Source: JAPOVO01 sp026708165
GTDB taxonomy: Bacteria > Chloroflexota > UBA11872 > VXNJ01
Assembly (NCBI GenBank): GCA_965208775.1
Contig: OZ242360.1
Coordinates: 496,001-560,000, forward strand
Reading direction: 5' to 3'
Length of the DNA: 64,000 nucleotides
Numbering within the stretch: position 1 is the stretch's first letter; every line of letters starts with the position of its first letter. Shown in pieces: positions 1 through 9,508 of this stretch. Below the pieces are notes generated by a model. That model was given only the letters and a program-made list of their open reading frames with translations. It was not told where the DNA came from and did not search any database. Position numbers and translations under genes: made by a program.

Positions 1-1647
1 GCTGCCCGCAACCGTTTCGATGATCCCGCACCGGTCGATCCGCCTAATGCGGAAATTCCCCGAGTCGAAGAAGAAGACATTTCCGCGGGCGTCCACCTCA
101 ATAGCTTTAGGTCCTGAAAGGCGCGCTTCGCCCGCATTTCCGCCGTCTCCCGAATACCCAGGTTCCCCGGTACCGGCGAACGTCGAAACTTCGCCGGCGG
201 TTGAGATGACGCGAATTCGGTGATTGCCTGAGTCGGCGATGAAGATTCGTCCGTCTCCAGCAATTGCGAACGACTGTGGAATGGCGAATCGGGCTTCTGA
301 AACGAGCCCCCCGTCGCCGGCAAATCCCGCATCGGCGTCGCCAACCACAATCAGCGCGACGCCGTCGGGGATTAGGGGCGCGCGAAAGTCCGGCTCCACC
401 GGAGGGCCGTTGCAGTCATCTGTCGACTCAACATTTGAAGGCGGCCTGAGCTGATGGACTGTCCTCGTGCCCTGGAGCAATAGATAGAGTGTCCCTTCAG
501 GACCGAGAGCCAGATCCAACGGCGGCGGTAGAGCAACCGCGAACGCGGGACGGCCCTCTCGTAACGCGCCTTCGGACGCAAGACCGGCAACAGTACGAAT
601 AGATCCGTCCACACTCACCCGGCGCAGCACGCTGTTTCGCCAGTCGGCGATATACAGGTTGCCCTCGGAATCGACGTCGATCGCTCGCGGGGAATTCAGC
701 GACGCTTCCACGGCGCGGCCTCCATCGCCGGCAAATCCCGCGACTCCAGTACCCGTGTAAGTGCTGATGATGCCGTCGCGCCCGATTCGCCTGATCCGGT
801 GTCCGCCTAGCTCCGCCACAAAGACGGAGCCGTCCGGACCGACGGCAACGTCAACCGGCTTATCCAGCGAGGCCTCGACCGCGGGTCCACCGTCTCCTGA
901 GGATTGGCTTCCTCCGGTGCCGGCGATAGTGGAAATCATCCCCGAAGCATCTATTCGCCTTAGGCGTCCATTGCCCCGATCGGCTATCAGGAGATTTCCT
1001 TCCGCATCGATTGCCATTCCGGAATTGCCGTTGAATTGCGCGTTTACAGCGGTTCCGCCATCCCCAGCGAAACCGGCTTTTCCGTTTCCGGCAATTACGA
1101 TCGCGGGCTGGCCTGGCTGAATTAACTCAATACGGTCAAGGGTCGCAATGATCAGGCGACCTCTTCCGTCGACAATCAGCCTCGACGGCGCGATGAGACC
1201 CCCTTCAATGTTCGAAGCCTTGGTGCCGGAGGCCGCTCTGGATTCCTGAAGTAGCCAGTCGGCGGGATCGACGCTTTGGATGGTTCCCTGCGTCATGTCA
1301 CTGACGTAAACCGGTCCTTCAGCTTGAACGGCAATGCCGCCCGGAGTGGCGAAACCTGAGCTGTCTAGGGGCGAACCATCCCCAGCCGCTTCGCCACCGG
1401 CGAGACTGACTATTACGGAGTTAAACGCCACCGGCGGAAAGAAAGACGCGGGATCGAGTCTGACCCAGTTGTTCGTCAACGTCTCTGGTGTGGGACTGGA
1501 CGTCACCTCGGAGGGCGTCTCCGAGACCGGCAGCTCGGATATCAGATCACACGCCCAAAAGGTGGGCAGCAGCAACACCAGAACGAGCAACGGCATCAAG
1601 AAGGTCCCGCGTCCCGGATAGACACCGCGCGCTATTCGATTCCTCAA
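1..1647 (-). CDS. NHL-repeat beta-propeller lipoprotein (partial, runs off left edge)
   Basis: The minus-strand frame is open from about 1680 to the window edge, so the C-terminus is missing. It contains at least five NHL-type blades, each with a GDGG turn (FAGDGGTA, SSGDGGPA, FAGDGGRA, FAGDGGLV, YSGDGGNA) followed by motifs such as LLIADRGNGRLRRI and IFIADSGNHRIRVI. I chose TTG 1647 because it gives an Arg-rich n-region before a hydrophobic run ending LLLPTFWAC, where Cys33 fits a lipobox; ATG 1596 is the alternative but leaves an uncharged n-region. The protein is probably a lipid-anchored extracytoplasmic propeller. It is the last visible gene downstream of a polysaccharide operon read in the same direction, about 30 bp after the priming transferase. 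Its function is unknown; NHL propellers usually bind proteins or glycans. Confidence 0.8.
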   Translation of the reverse strand, partial: MRNRIARGVYPGRGTFLMPLLVLVLLLPTFWACDLISELPVSETPSEVTSSPTPETLTNNWVRLDPASFFPPVAFNSVIVSLAGGEAAGDGSPLDSSGFATPGGIAVQAEGPVYVSDMTQGTIQSVDPADWLLQESRAASGTKASNIEGGLIAPSRLIVDGRGRLIIATLDRIELIQPGQPAIVIAGNGKAGFAGDGGTAVNAQFNGNSGMAIDAEGNLLIADRGNGRLRRIDASGMISTIAGTGGSQSSGDGGPAVEASLDKPVDVAVGPDGSVFVAELGGHRIRRIGRDGIISTYTGTGVAGFAGDGGRAVEASLNSPRAIDVDSEGNLYIADWRNSVLRRVSVDGSIRTVAGLASEGALREGRPAFAVALPPPLDLALGPEGTLYLLLQGTRTVHQLRPPSNVESTDDCNGPPVEPDFRAPLIPDGVALIVVGDADAGFAGDGGLVSEARFAIPQSFAIAGDGRIFIADSGNHRIRVISTAGEVSTFAGTGEPGYSGDGGNAGEARLSGPKAIEVDARGNVFFFDSGNFRIRRIDRCGIIETVAGS

Positions 1648-1675
1648 CGTCCCCGGTGTTTGTCTGAAGGTCAGG

Positions 1676-3130
<1,455 letters not shown>

Positions 3131-3157
3131 CAAAGCAGACCTGTCAGCGTGTCCCGT

Positions 3158-4081
3158 CTACGAATCAAGGTTGCTTCCAGTCGCAAGTCGGGCGGCGTAC
3201 CTGACGATTTCCTTGCCCACACCAGCCGAACCCAAAGCAAATATAGCAGCGAGAACAGCCAGATTCAGCGCAGGATTTTGTCGCGGGGCCTGGTGCTTTC
3301 GGTAAAACCGCGCCATAGCTCGATAGAACTCGTAGCGCGTTTTCAGACGGCGACGCGACGACGACGCTCCCTTCTCGTGCAGCACTTCGACCTCAGGCGC
3401 ATAACGCACCCTCCATCCCAACTGATGGGTTCTGTAGCACAGATCCAGATCCTCGCCGTACATCCAAAACCCTTCGTCGAATCCCCCCAGCGATCGAAAT
3501 GCCTCGCTGCGGATGAACATGAAAGCTCCCGCGACGGCATCCACATCGCACGCGCGGTCGGGGTCGAGATGCAGCAGGTTGTAGCCGCCGAAAATCGGCT
3601 TCCCAGGAAAGACGGCGTCTAGCCGCAACATTCGAGTTAGCGCGGTTACGGGAGTGGGAAAGGACCGTCGACTAGCGCGGTCGATTTCACCCGTGCTCCG
3701 CACCAGCTTCGGACCTACGATTCCGATCCCCGGATCCCGGTCCGAAATTGCCGCAAGTTGCGCAACACCTGAGGGCGGAAGCAGCGTGTCGGGATTGAGG
3801 ATCAAGAAAAAGCGCCCTTTTGCTCCGGCCAGACCTTTGTTTACCGCGGAGCCGAATCCAATGGCAGGTGATCCGCGAATCGCCTGCACGTCTTCCTGGC
3901 CGACTAGCCACTCCCAGGTTCCGTCGCCGTAACCGTTTTCGACGACCGTGAGCTCGTAACGAAGTCCATTTAAGGCGGCTGGGATTGACTGTAGACAGCG
4001 CCGAAGTTGCGGAAGCACGTCAAACGTGACTACTACTATGGAAACGTCCGGTGGCCTTTCGTCCTGGGGGGTCTCATTCAT
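3158..4081 (-). CDS. GT2 family glycosyltransferase (WbbL/rhamnosyltransferase-like)
   Basis: This 307-residue protein has a GT-A fold of family 2. It opens with VSIVVVTFDVLPQLRRCL and has the metal/nucleotide motif NPDTLLPPSG, then GAFMFIRSEAFRSLGGFDEGFWMYGEDLDLCYR with the ED catalytic pair. The tail GWRVRYAPEVEVLHEKGASS is typical of WbbL-like enzymes that add rhamnose or another deoxysugar to a lipid-linked acceptor. A hydrophobic segment near the C-terminus (LNLAVLAAIFALGSAGV) suggests membrane association on the cytoplasmic face. It lies 6 bp after the previous GT2 gene. The sugar donor cannot be read from sequence. Confidence 0.9.
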   Translation of the reverse strand: MNETPQDERPPDVSIVVVTFDVLPQLRRCLQSIPAALNGLRYELTVVENGYGDGTWEWLVGQEDVQAIRGSPAIGFGSAVNKGLAGAKGRFFLILNPDTLLPPSGVAQLAAISDRDPGIGIVGPKLVRSTGEIDRASRRSFPTPVTALTRMLRLDAVFPGKPIFGGYNLLHLDPDRACDVDAVAGAFMFIRSEAFRSLGGFDEGFWMYGEDLDLCYRTHQLGWRVRYAPEVEVLHEKGASSSRRRLKTRYEFYRAMARFYRKHQAPRQNPALNLAVLAAIFALGSAGVGKEIVRYAARLATGSNLDS

Positions 4082-4087
4082 ACCTGT

Positions 4088-5050
4088 CTAACCTTGCGGA
4101 CGTTTGGTCTTTCTCGCCTCGTTGAGGCCAACGAGGAACCCCAGCATCTTGGCCACGTCTCCCACCGCTCGAACCGCGGGAACCAGCGCCACAGCGGCCA
4201 GCGCCGCTTGCGGCGACATTCGCGGAATCGATCTGGCCAAACGGCGGTATGGGCCTCGTAAATAGGCCAGTCCGCCGACCGCCAGCAGCACCAAAACAAC
4301 GGGGCGGCCCGGAGCGAGAACGCAAAGCCAGACTCCCATGGCGTACGAGCAATACCGGATCAAGTGCCGCGACCACCACATCCCGGCTCTGCCGTCGCCT
4401 TTGGCGTAGTTGAAATACTGGCGAAAAAATGCCCGCAGGTTGCGGCGAGGACGGAATCCGACATCCGCTCCAGACGTATGGACGAGGCGGCGTCCCTCGG
4501 CGCGCCATTTCAGGTCGAGATACATGTCCTCACCGAAATCCAACCATTCCGGGAAAATGCACTCTTCCTGGAACTCTCGCCTGAAGGCCAGCGATCCCGC
4601 GCTTGGCGGATATTCGTCGGGATCGATTTCCGACTCGTCCCGGATCGTTACGGCCCCCAGCACCGTCCCGAAAAAGCTGGCTGGACGCGACAGCACATAT
4701 CCGAAAACAACGTCGGCCGAGGCCCTAGACTCCAGAACCCTGGCGAGCGATTCGAGCCATTCCGGCTTGAGACGCAGTCCCGCATCGAGCAGCGCGACTA
4801 TATCTCCGGAGGATGCAGCGACAGCACGATTCCTGCCCTGGGAGATGTTGGACCCGGGGAAGTGGATGAGCTTAAAGGACGTCCATCCTTCAAGCCCCGC
4901 CGCAAGCCGCCCGTCAGTGCCGTCGGTCGACCCTCCGTCCACGACGACGACCTCGTCTGGCAACCGTGTCTGATTCTTGAGGTCCGAAATCAGCTCTTCG
5001 ACAGAGTCGGCTTCGTTCTTGACGGTGGCGCACACGGAAATCGAGGACAT
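4088..5050 (-). CDS. GT2 family glycosyltransferase with C-terminal membrane segments
   Basis: About 320 residues. The N-terminus SISVCATVKNEADSVEELI and VVVDGGSTDGTDG is the classic nucleotide-sugar site of family 2, followed by LLDAGLRLKPEWLESL for the DxD-like position and a LDFGEDMYLDLKWR acceptor/catalytic region. The last third has hydrophobic stretches (YAMGVWLCVLAPGRPVVLVLL and AALAAVALVPAVRAVG), so the protein is probably membrane-bound. Start choice: ATG 5050 shares its A with the TGA stop of the upstream gene, and an in-frame TTG sits just before it at 5053; either way translation is coupled. It probably extends the repeat unit begun by the priming transferase; donor unknown. Confidence 0.9.
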   Translation of the reverse strand: MSSISVCATVKNEADSVEELISDLKNQTRLPDEVVVVDGGSTDGTDGRLAAGLEGWTSFKLIHFPGSNISQGRNRAVAASSGDIVALLDAGLRLKPEWLESLARVLESRASADVVFGYVLSRPASFFGTVLGAVTIRDESEIDPDEYPPSAGSLAFRREFQEECIFPEWLDFGEDMYLDLKWRAEGRRLVHTSGADVGFRPRRNLRAFFRQYFNYAKGDGRAGMWWSRHLIRYCSYAMGVWLCVLAPGRPVVLVLLAVGGLAYLRGPYRRLARSIPRMSPQAALAAVALVPAVRAVGDVAKMLGFLVGLNEARKTKRPQG

Positions 5051-6267
5051 CAAATGTCGGTAGGGTTCATGGTTTGCTCGAGGACTTCGACGTAAGTTGA
5101 TCCGACAACCGTGGAATCGTACAGGGCGGTAACACGACGCCGTGCTGCATTACCTAATTCGCGGGCGCGAGAAGTGTTGGAGAGAACGGACACAAGCGCC
5201 CGCGAGTAAGCTTCAATGCCGTCCGCGACCACCAAGTCACGGCCACCTTGGGCATCAATCCCGGCGGCGCCCACCGAGGTGGCGACCACGGGACGGCCCG
5301 CCGCCATTCCTTCCAGCACTTTCAGCTTAATCCCGCCCCCGGCAAGCAACGGCGCCAGCACGACCTTCGACGTTTCGATCATCGAAGTTATATCGCTGAC
5401 GTATCCTGCATATCTGAACGCGCCGGCGCCGTTTCTCGTTGCCGACGGGCGATATCCCTTCCCCACAACCACAAATTCCGCTTCGGGGAGCGTTCTCCAT
5501 ACCGCAGGCGCGATCTTCGACTCGAGCCAGTCCGCCGCCTGTCGGTTGGGGCGATAGGTCTGGTCTCCGACGAATACAGCCACGGGACGTTCGGCAGGAG
5601 GCGGCACTTCGACGTAAGCCTCGGTATTCAAACCGCTGGGCACAATTTCAATTCGGGTCGAGGCGTCGAGCGCCCGCAACCAGTCACGATCATCGGAGCT
5701 GGGACAGATGACTACATCGGCGCTTCGAATTGTTTTCGTTTCATAGGCGCGGAGAAGCGGGTCTTGCGCGGCTGAATACACGGCTCGCAGCCACCGCCCC
5801 CGGCGAGTCTCGACGGAGGACAAACGTCGATGAACGACATATTCGGCGTTCAGGTCATCAAATATCAACGCCGGTCTCTTTGGTTGCGACTTGAACGCGG
5901 CCCGAAACACATCGACGAGATACGCCATTTGCAAGCCGGCTATGTGCACTGCGGAATAGTCGTCCAGCAGCAACCGGCGATAAAAGGCGATTGCCATATC
6001 TCGGGACCACGATCGCAACGCGAGATCAGGTAAGCGAAGCGTCAACGACCGCAGCAGCCTTTTGATGCGGCCGCTTGCGCGAAACCGCCTCGTTTCGAGC
6101 CTTGCCAGCGGGCCTGGTCCCGGACTTTCTGTTCGAGTCCGTTCGGCCAGGCACAACAGATCGACCTCATACCGGCGGGCCGTGCCTTCAAGAAATGTTC
6201 GCAAACGCAAGTCTGCGCCGGCCGTCTCTCCGTAAGGATCGGAGGCCGAGACGAACAGAACTTTCAA
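5050..6267 (-). CDS. GT4 (GT-B fold) glycosyltransferase
   Basis: About 405 residues. The N-terminal domain starts KVLFVSASDPYGETAGADLRL. The C-terminal donor domain has PVAVFVGDQTYRPNRQAADWL, VVVGKGYRPS, then VVLAPLLAGGGIKLKVLEGM with AAGRPVVATSVGAAGI, the GGxxxKxxE glycogen-phosphorylase-type motif of retaining GT4 enzymes. I chose TTG 6267, whose TTGA overlaps the TGA stop of the upstream gene by 4 bp and which has GAGAAAG upstream. A longer reading would add about 17 residues that overlap the neighbour and match nothing. It belongs to the first polysaccharide operon; acceptor and donor are unknown. Confidence 0.9.
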   Translation of the reverse strand: MKVLFVSASDPYGETAGADLRLRTFLEGTARRYEVDLLCLAERTRTESPGPGPLARLETRRFRASGRIKRLLRSLTLRLPDLALRSWSRDMAIAFYRRLLLDDYSAVHIAGLQMAYLVDVFRAAFKSQPKRPALIFDDLNAEYVVHRRLSSVETRRGRWLRAVYSAAQDPLLRAYETKTIRSADVVICPSSDDRDWLRALDASTRIEIVPSGLNTEAYVEVPPPAERPVAVFVGDQTYRPNRQAADWLESKIAPAVWRTLPEAEFVVVGKGYRPSATRNGAGAFRYAGYVSDITSMIETSKVVLAPLLAGGGIKLKVLEGMAAGRPVVATSVGAAGIDAQGGRDLVVADGIEAYSRALVSVLSNTSRARELGNAARRRVTALYDSTVVGSTYVEVLEQTMNPTDI

Positions 6268-7361
6268 TTCAACACTTTCTCGTAAATCTCGTAGGTCCTG
6301 TTCGCGGCCCGTTCCCACGAGTAGCGCGTGGCGAGTTCCGGTCCGACATTCCCCAACCTGCTGCGAAGCTCAGCGTCCTCGAGCAAGGCGTCAATACCAC
6401 CGGCGATATCGTCAACGTCGAGCGGATCGACGGGAAACCCAGCCGGCCCCGCGAGATCGGTGAGGGGCCGCCGGTTCGATATCAGGGAGGGCGTTTTGCA
6501 GGCCATCGCTTCGAGAACCGGATGGCCGAATCCTTCGTACAACGACACAAGCGCCAGGAAATCCGCGCCGGCGATTAGCGCCGGCATATCGCTGTCAGGC
6601 GGTGATCCGAGAGAGCGGACACTCCGCCCGAGCCCTGCTCTGCCAATAGCCCTACGGACATCCTCACCGGCGTTTCCTACTCCGCCCGCAAGCACGAGCG
6701 TTACATCCCTGTCGGCCGCAGCCCTTTGAAACGCCTCGATCAAGCGCACGACGTTCTTACGACGCCCCAAAGTCCCTACAAAGATGACGTAACGGCCGTG
6801 GAGACCATATTTGCTCCGCCGCTGTTTGATTGCCAAAGGGTCGACAGCCGAGAATCCCGCCCCAAGTCCGGACGGCGCCACGTGAACCTTCCGACGATCC
6901 ACGTCGGACAAGCGAAACAGCTCATCCCGTGTGAATTCCGAAACACAGATTACCGCGTTCGCCCTTAGCACTGACTCCCGACAGCGCTCATAGTACTGGC
7001 GGCTGCTTAGCGAGTGCGTTTCCGGCATAGCCCAAAAGGACAGGTCATGAATAGTGACGACTGATGGAGTTCGCAGCCTTGGAGGCAAAACATGGTCCGG
7101 TGCGTGGAGCAAGTCCAAACCGATGGCCGGAAGCTGCATTGCGAACAGCGCGTCGCCCAGCGAGCTATGGGTCGGTCCAACCACGCTGATCCCAGACCCC
7201 GTCCAGCTCGAATCGCGGAAATCGACGAGCGGCACAATCGCGTCGTGCCCGCGCACATTCTTGATCCAGGCCGCGAGATTGCGAATGTAACCGCCGATTC
7301 CGGCGGAATCGAACAGCGTCAGGCGGCTGTCAAGCCCGACTCGGTAACGGTTCCGACGCAC
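6264..7361 (-). CDS. GT4 family glycosyltransferase (mannosyltransferase-like)
   Basis: 365 residues from a GTG start. The N-terminus RVGLDSRLTLFDSAGIGGYIRNLA carries the Gly-rich loop of GT-B enzymes, followed by TIHDLSFW and VSEFTRDEL. The donor half has VIFVGTLGRRKNVVRLIEAFQR, LVLAGGVGNAG, LGSPPDSDMPALIAGADFLA and SLYEGFGHPVLEAM, the Ex7E motif typical of GDP-mannose or UDP-sugar retaining transferases. The start overlaps the end of the upstream polymerase gene by 32 bp. The protein is cytosolic or membrane-peripheral and likely acts on the lipid-linked repeat unit. It resembles the GT4 proteins at 35017-36102 and 36868-38028, so the two glycan clusters share an ancestral enzyme type. Confidence 0.9.
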   Translation of the reverse strand: MRRNRYRVGLDSRLTLFDSAGIGGYIRNLAAWIKNVRGHDAIVPLVDFRDSSWTGSGISVVGPTHSSLGDALFAMQLPAIGLDLLHAPDHVLPPRLRTPSVVTIHDLSFWAMPETHSLSSRQYYERCRESVLRANAVICVSEFTRDELFRLSDVDRRKVHVAPSGLGAGFSAVDPLAIKQRRSKYGLHGRYVIFVGTLGRRKNVVRLIEAFQRAAADRDVTLVLAGGVGNAGEDVRRAIGRAGLGRSVRSLGSPPDSDMPALIAGADFLALVSLYEGFGHPVLEAMACKTPSLISNRRPLTDLAGPAGFPVDPLDVDDIAGGIDALLEDAELRSRLGNVGPELATRYSWERAANRTYEIYEKVLN

Positions 7362-8739
7362 AGATTCCAGCCAAAGTTCCGCCCAAAAGCCAGTAGACCG
7401 CGACCAGATGGGGCATGCTGACTATGTGATGATCGACCAGCCCGGCAACTGTGGCGGCAGTGAAGGCCGCAAGGACTCCGGCTGCCTCCGGACGCGCCCG
7501 AATCCACCGCAGCGAAGCAGCGAGAACGCTGAACACGCCCGCCAGATAGAACGCTGATCCCAAAAGCCCGGTACGCTCCGCGATCCACAGGACCGCATTG
7601 GAGATATCCAGCGAAAAACGAGCGGCCGGCTCGGTGAGAAAACCAACGCCAAACATCGGCGATGAACCCAAGACCTGGGGAAGGTGTCGTAGCTCCTCGA
7701 GACGAAGCGCGGCCGCCGCATCCCTGGCCAGAAACCCGGATCGCAGATGTTCCAGTCCCCCGATCCGAAGCGGGGACACGAGCACGGCCGCGGATCCCGC
7801 CAGCAGTAACCAGGCGACTGCCGGACGCCGATGCCAGATCAATACGAACGCTCCCGCGCCGGCGGCGAGCCACGCGCCACGTGACACGCAAAAAACCAGG
7901 CCCGGAACGATAGCCAGAACGATTAACCACAATAAGGCCGCGCGGCTTCCCGCAGATGTCAACGCAAGAGAGGCGGCCGCAACCAGGGCCACCGCCAGCG
8001 TTACGCCTAGCACGTTCGGATCGACCGCCGTTCCGACCGCCCGAACTGTTTCCCTGTCGGGCAAGTATCGCGTCGCGGACTCCGCCGGCGGATACCCTAT
8101 CGATTCGAGCCAAGAGAACACCGCTTGAGACCATTCGGGCTTCAGATAGATGGCGGTCGCGAGCAGGGCTTGGATGGCCCCCACAAAGGCCATCACGAGC
8201 ATCAGCTTCCGGGCAAACCCACGCCGACGGGACCAGCTCGCGGCAAGATAGAAAGCGCCGACTCCGAGGCTGAGCTTGAGGGCGTACTGGAGCTGCTCGA
8301 CATCCCAGGATCGCGCCAACGAAACGGTTGTCGCCACTAGACCCGCCACGAGGAGGCCGCCAACCCACAAACGCGGGTCTGCGGGGGAAAGTTCCGGCAA
8401 ACTCAGCGGACGCAGCCGGTTCCGCCACAGAACCGAAGCGAGGACGATCGCCAGGCCCAGCTCAAAGATAGGTGGTTGAACGCCAAGACGAACAGGAACG
8501 ACCGCGAACGGAAGCAGAAACGCCACCGCCATCAGTTTGAGGAAGGCGATATCGGGGCGAATCGCCGCCGCCGCCAGTACCGCCATTACGATCAGCCACG
8601 TTAGGGATATCGGAATCAGCGGGGCCGAAGCGCTCGCGGCCAGTCCCGAAGCGACGCCTGCCAGGAGCGCAAGACCGATTGAAAGTGTCCGCCGCCCGAT
8701 AGCAGGGCGGGCAAGTACGACAGCCCGCGTCAAGATCAT
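7330..8739 (-). CDS. O-antigen ligase/polymerase family membrane protein (Wzy/WaaL-like)
   Basis: 469 residues, almost entirely hydrophobic with around 12 predicted membrane segments, for example WLIVMAVLAAAAI and FLKLMAVAFLLPFAVV. The centre has TAVDPNVLGVTLAVALVAA, then LALTSAGSRAALLWLIVLA and VSRGAWLAAGAGAFV, which match the Wzy_C pattern (a conserved SRGAWL preceding the long loop) of proteins that polymerise or ligate polysaccharide repeat units outside the membrane. A large loop follows (HLRSGFLARDAAAALRLEELR, then GSSPMFGVGF). It is probably the first gene of this operon. Polymerase versus ligase cannot be decided from sequence. Confidence 0.85.
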   Translation of the reverse strand: MILTRAVVLARPAIGRRTLSIGLALLAGVASGLAASASAPLIPISLTWLIVMAVLAAAAIRPDIAFLKLMAVAFLLPFAVVPVRLGVQPPIFELGLAIVLASVLWRNRLRPLSLPELSPADPRLWVGGLLVAGLVATTVSLARSWDVEQLQYALKLSLGVGAFYLAASWSRRRGFARKLMLVMAFVGAIQALLATAIYLKPEWSQAVFSWLESIGYPPAESATRYLPDRETVRAVGTAVDPNVLGVTLAVALVAAASLALTSAGSRAALLWLIVLAIVPGLVFCVSRGAWLAAGAGAFVLIWHRRPAVAWLLLAGSAAVLVSPLRIGGLEHLRSGFLARDAAAALRLEELRHLPQVLGSSPMFGVGFLTEPAARFSLDISNAVLWIAERTGLLGSAFYLAGVFSVLAASLRWIRARPEAAGVLAAFTAATVAGLVDHHIVSMPHLVAVYWLLGGTLAGICASEPLPSRA

Positions 8740-8766
8740 GACGTTTGGCCGCCGAGCCGAATCTGG

Positions 8767-9099
8767 CTAGTCAGACGGATCGTCCGCCGACTCGCTCCCT
8801 GCGTCGGCCAGATACTCCTCCTCGCTGATAAGCCGCCCGCCGCTGATCGTGTGCCCAACCATGTTCCGGTTCCGGTCGAACTCGACTTCAAGCCTGATGA
8901 TCTCGAACGACTCATTTCCCATTACGTCCTTGTGACAAATGTAATGGCTCACGTTGTCGCCGACGTCCTCGAACTGCTCGGTCAAGTCGTTTCCCAAGTT
9001 GATTCTGACCCTGATTTTCTCGCCTGTCTTGTTCGATTGGACGTACAAATAGAGGCCATCGTCGCGACCGCCACCGGGACCCCCTCCTAAAAACCCCAT
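8767..9099 (-). CDS. Conserved small hypothetical protein, Gly-rich N-terminus
   Basis: 110 residues. It begins MGFLGGGPGGGRDDGLYLYV, then a beta-rich centre (KTGEKIRVRINLGNDL, HYICHKDVMGNESFEIIRLEVEF) and an acidic tail rich in Glu, Asp and Ser. No signal peptide or membrane segment is seen. From memory, proteins with this Gly-rich start and DDGLY motif occur in Chloroflexota; I cannot name a function. In the relatives I recall, a CxxC pair sits where this one reads SNKTGE, so a zinc site may have been lost. ATG 9099 has AAAGGAA upstream. It lies between the polysaccharide operon and a small membrane protein on the same strand. Confidence 0.65.
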   Translation of the reverse strand: MGFLGGGPGGGRDDGLYLYVQSNKTGEKIRVRINLGNDLTEQFEDVGDNVSHYICHKDVMGNESFEIIRLEVEFDRNRNMVGHTISGGRLISEEEYLADAGSESADDPSD

Positions 9100-9128
9100 A
9101 ATGTCATTCCTTTGAGTTTTGTGACGAC

Positions 9129-9147
9129 CGGAACTGCACCGTTCCGG
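9129..9147. repeat. Inverted repeat, possible operator or hairpin
   Basis: An 8-bp perfect stem with a 6-nt loop (ACCGGAAC / GTTCCGGT, one base beyond each listed end) lies between the small membrane protein and the Gly-rich protein. No T-run follows on either strand, so it is not a good intrinsic terminator. It could be an operator or an mRNA hairpin in the leader of the downstream gene. Confidence 0.35.
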
Positions 9148-9164
9148 TAACCGTTGACCGCCAG

Positions 9165-9413
9165 CTATCCGGAATCGCGTTCATTCACGTCACCGACAAC
9201 GTCCTGATGAGCGGAGCTGCCGTGGTCATCCCAGTCGATCAAGGTGATGGTTATGCTCGCGAGAAGCACTCCAACGAGAGCTAGAAAGAGCATCTGCAAG
9301 GGGCCCGGCCGCGCCCCTAAGCTGGTTATGAGAATTACCAGCACCATCGCGACGCAAAGACCGATCCACGCGTAGAGCTTGGGATGACGTCCCAGTGCGT
9401 TGCGCCAAGCCAA
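9165..9413 (-). CDS. Small two-helix membrane protein, unknown function
   Basis: About 82 residues if read from TTG 9413; the frame stays open upstream and the start is uncertain because no good ribosome site is visible. The body reads ALGRHPKLYAWIGLCVAMVL, with a first membrane helix continuing into VILITSLG, then a short loop, a second helix (LQMLFLALVGVLLASITI) and an acidic tail (NERDSG). The upstream part of the frame overlaps the divergent miaB start and is probably not coding. The topology suggests an integral membrane protein with a basic N-terminus inside. I do not recognise the family. Confidence 0.5.
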   Translation of the reverse strand: MAWRNALGRHPKLYAWIGLCVAMVLVILITSLGARPGPLQMLFLALVGVLLASITITLIDWDDHGSSAHQDVVGDVNERDSG

Positions 9414-9508
9414 GGGAATAAGCAGAACCGATCCGTAGAGATTGCAACGACTATCCGGTACGAAAATCGCGATATTATAGCCACGAATAGTCGATTTCCT
9501 TATGTAAA

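Noticed and set aside
7319..8428. 369-codon minus-strand ORF overlapping the polymerase gene
   Set aside because: It is another frame within the O-antigen polymerase gene, rich in Arg/Gly/Ser, with no domain; the 469-codon frame has the membrane-protein pattern.
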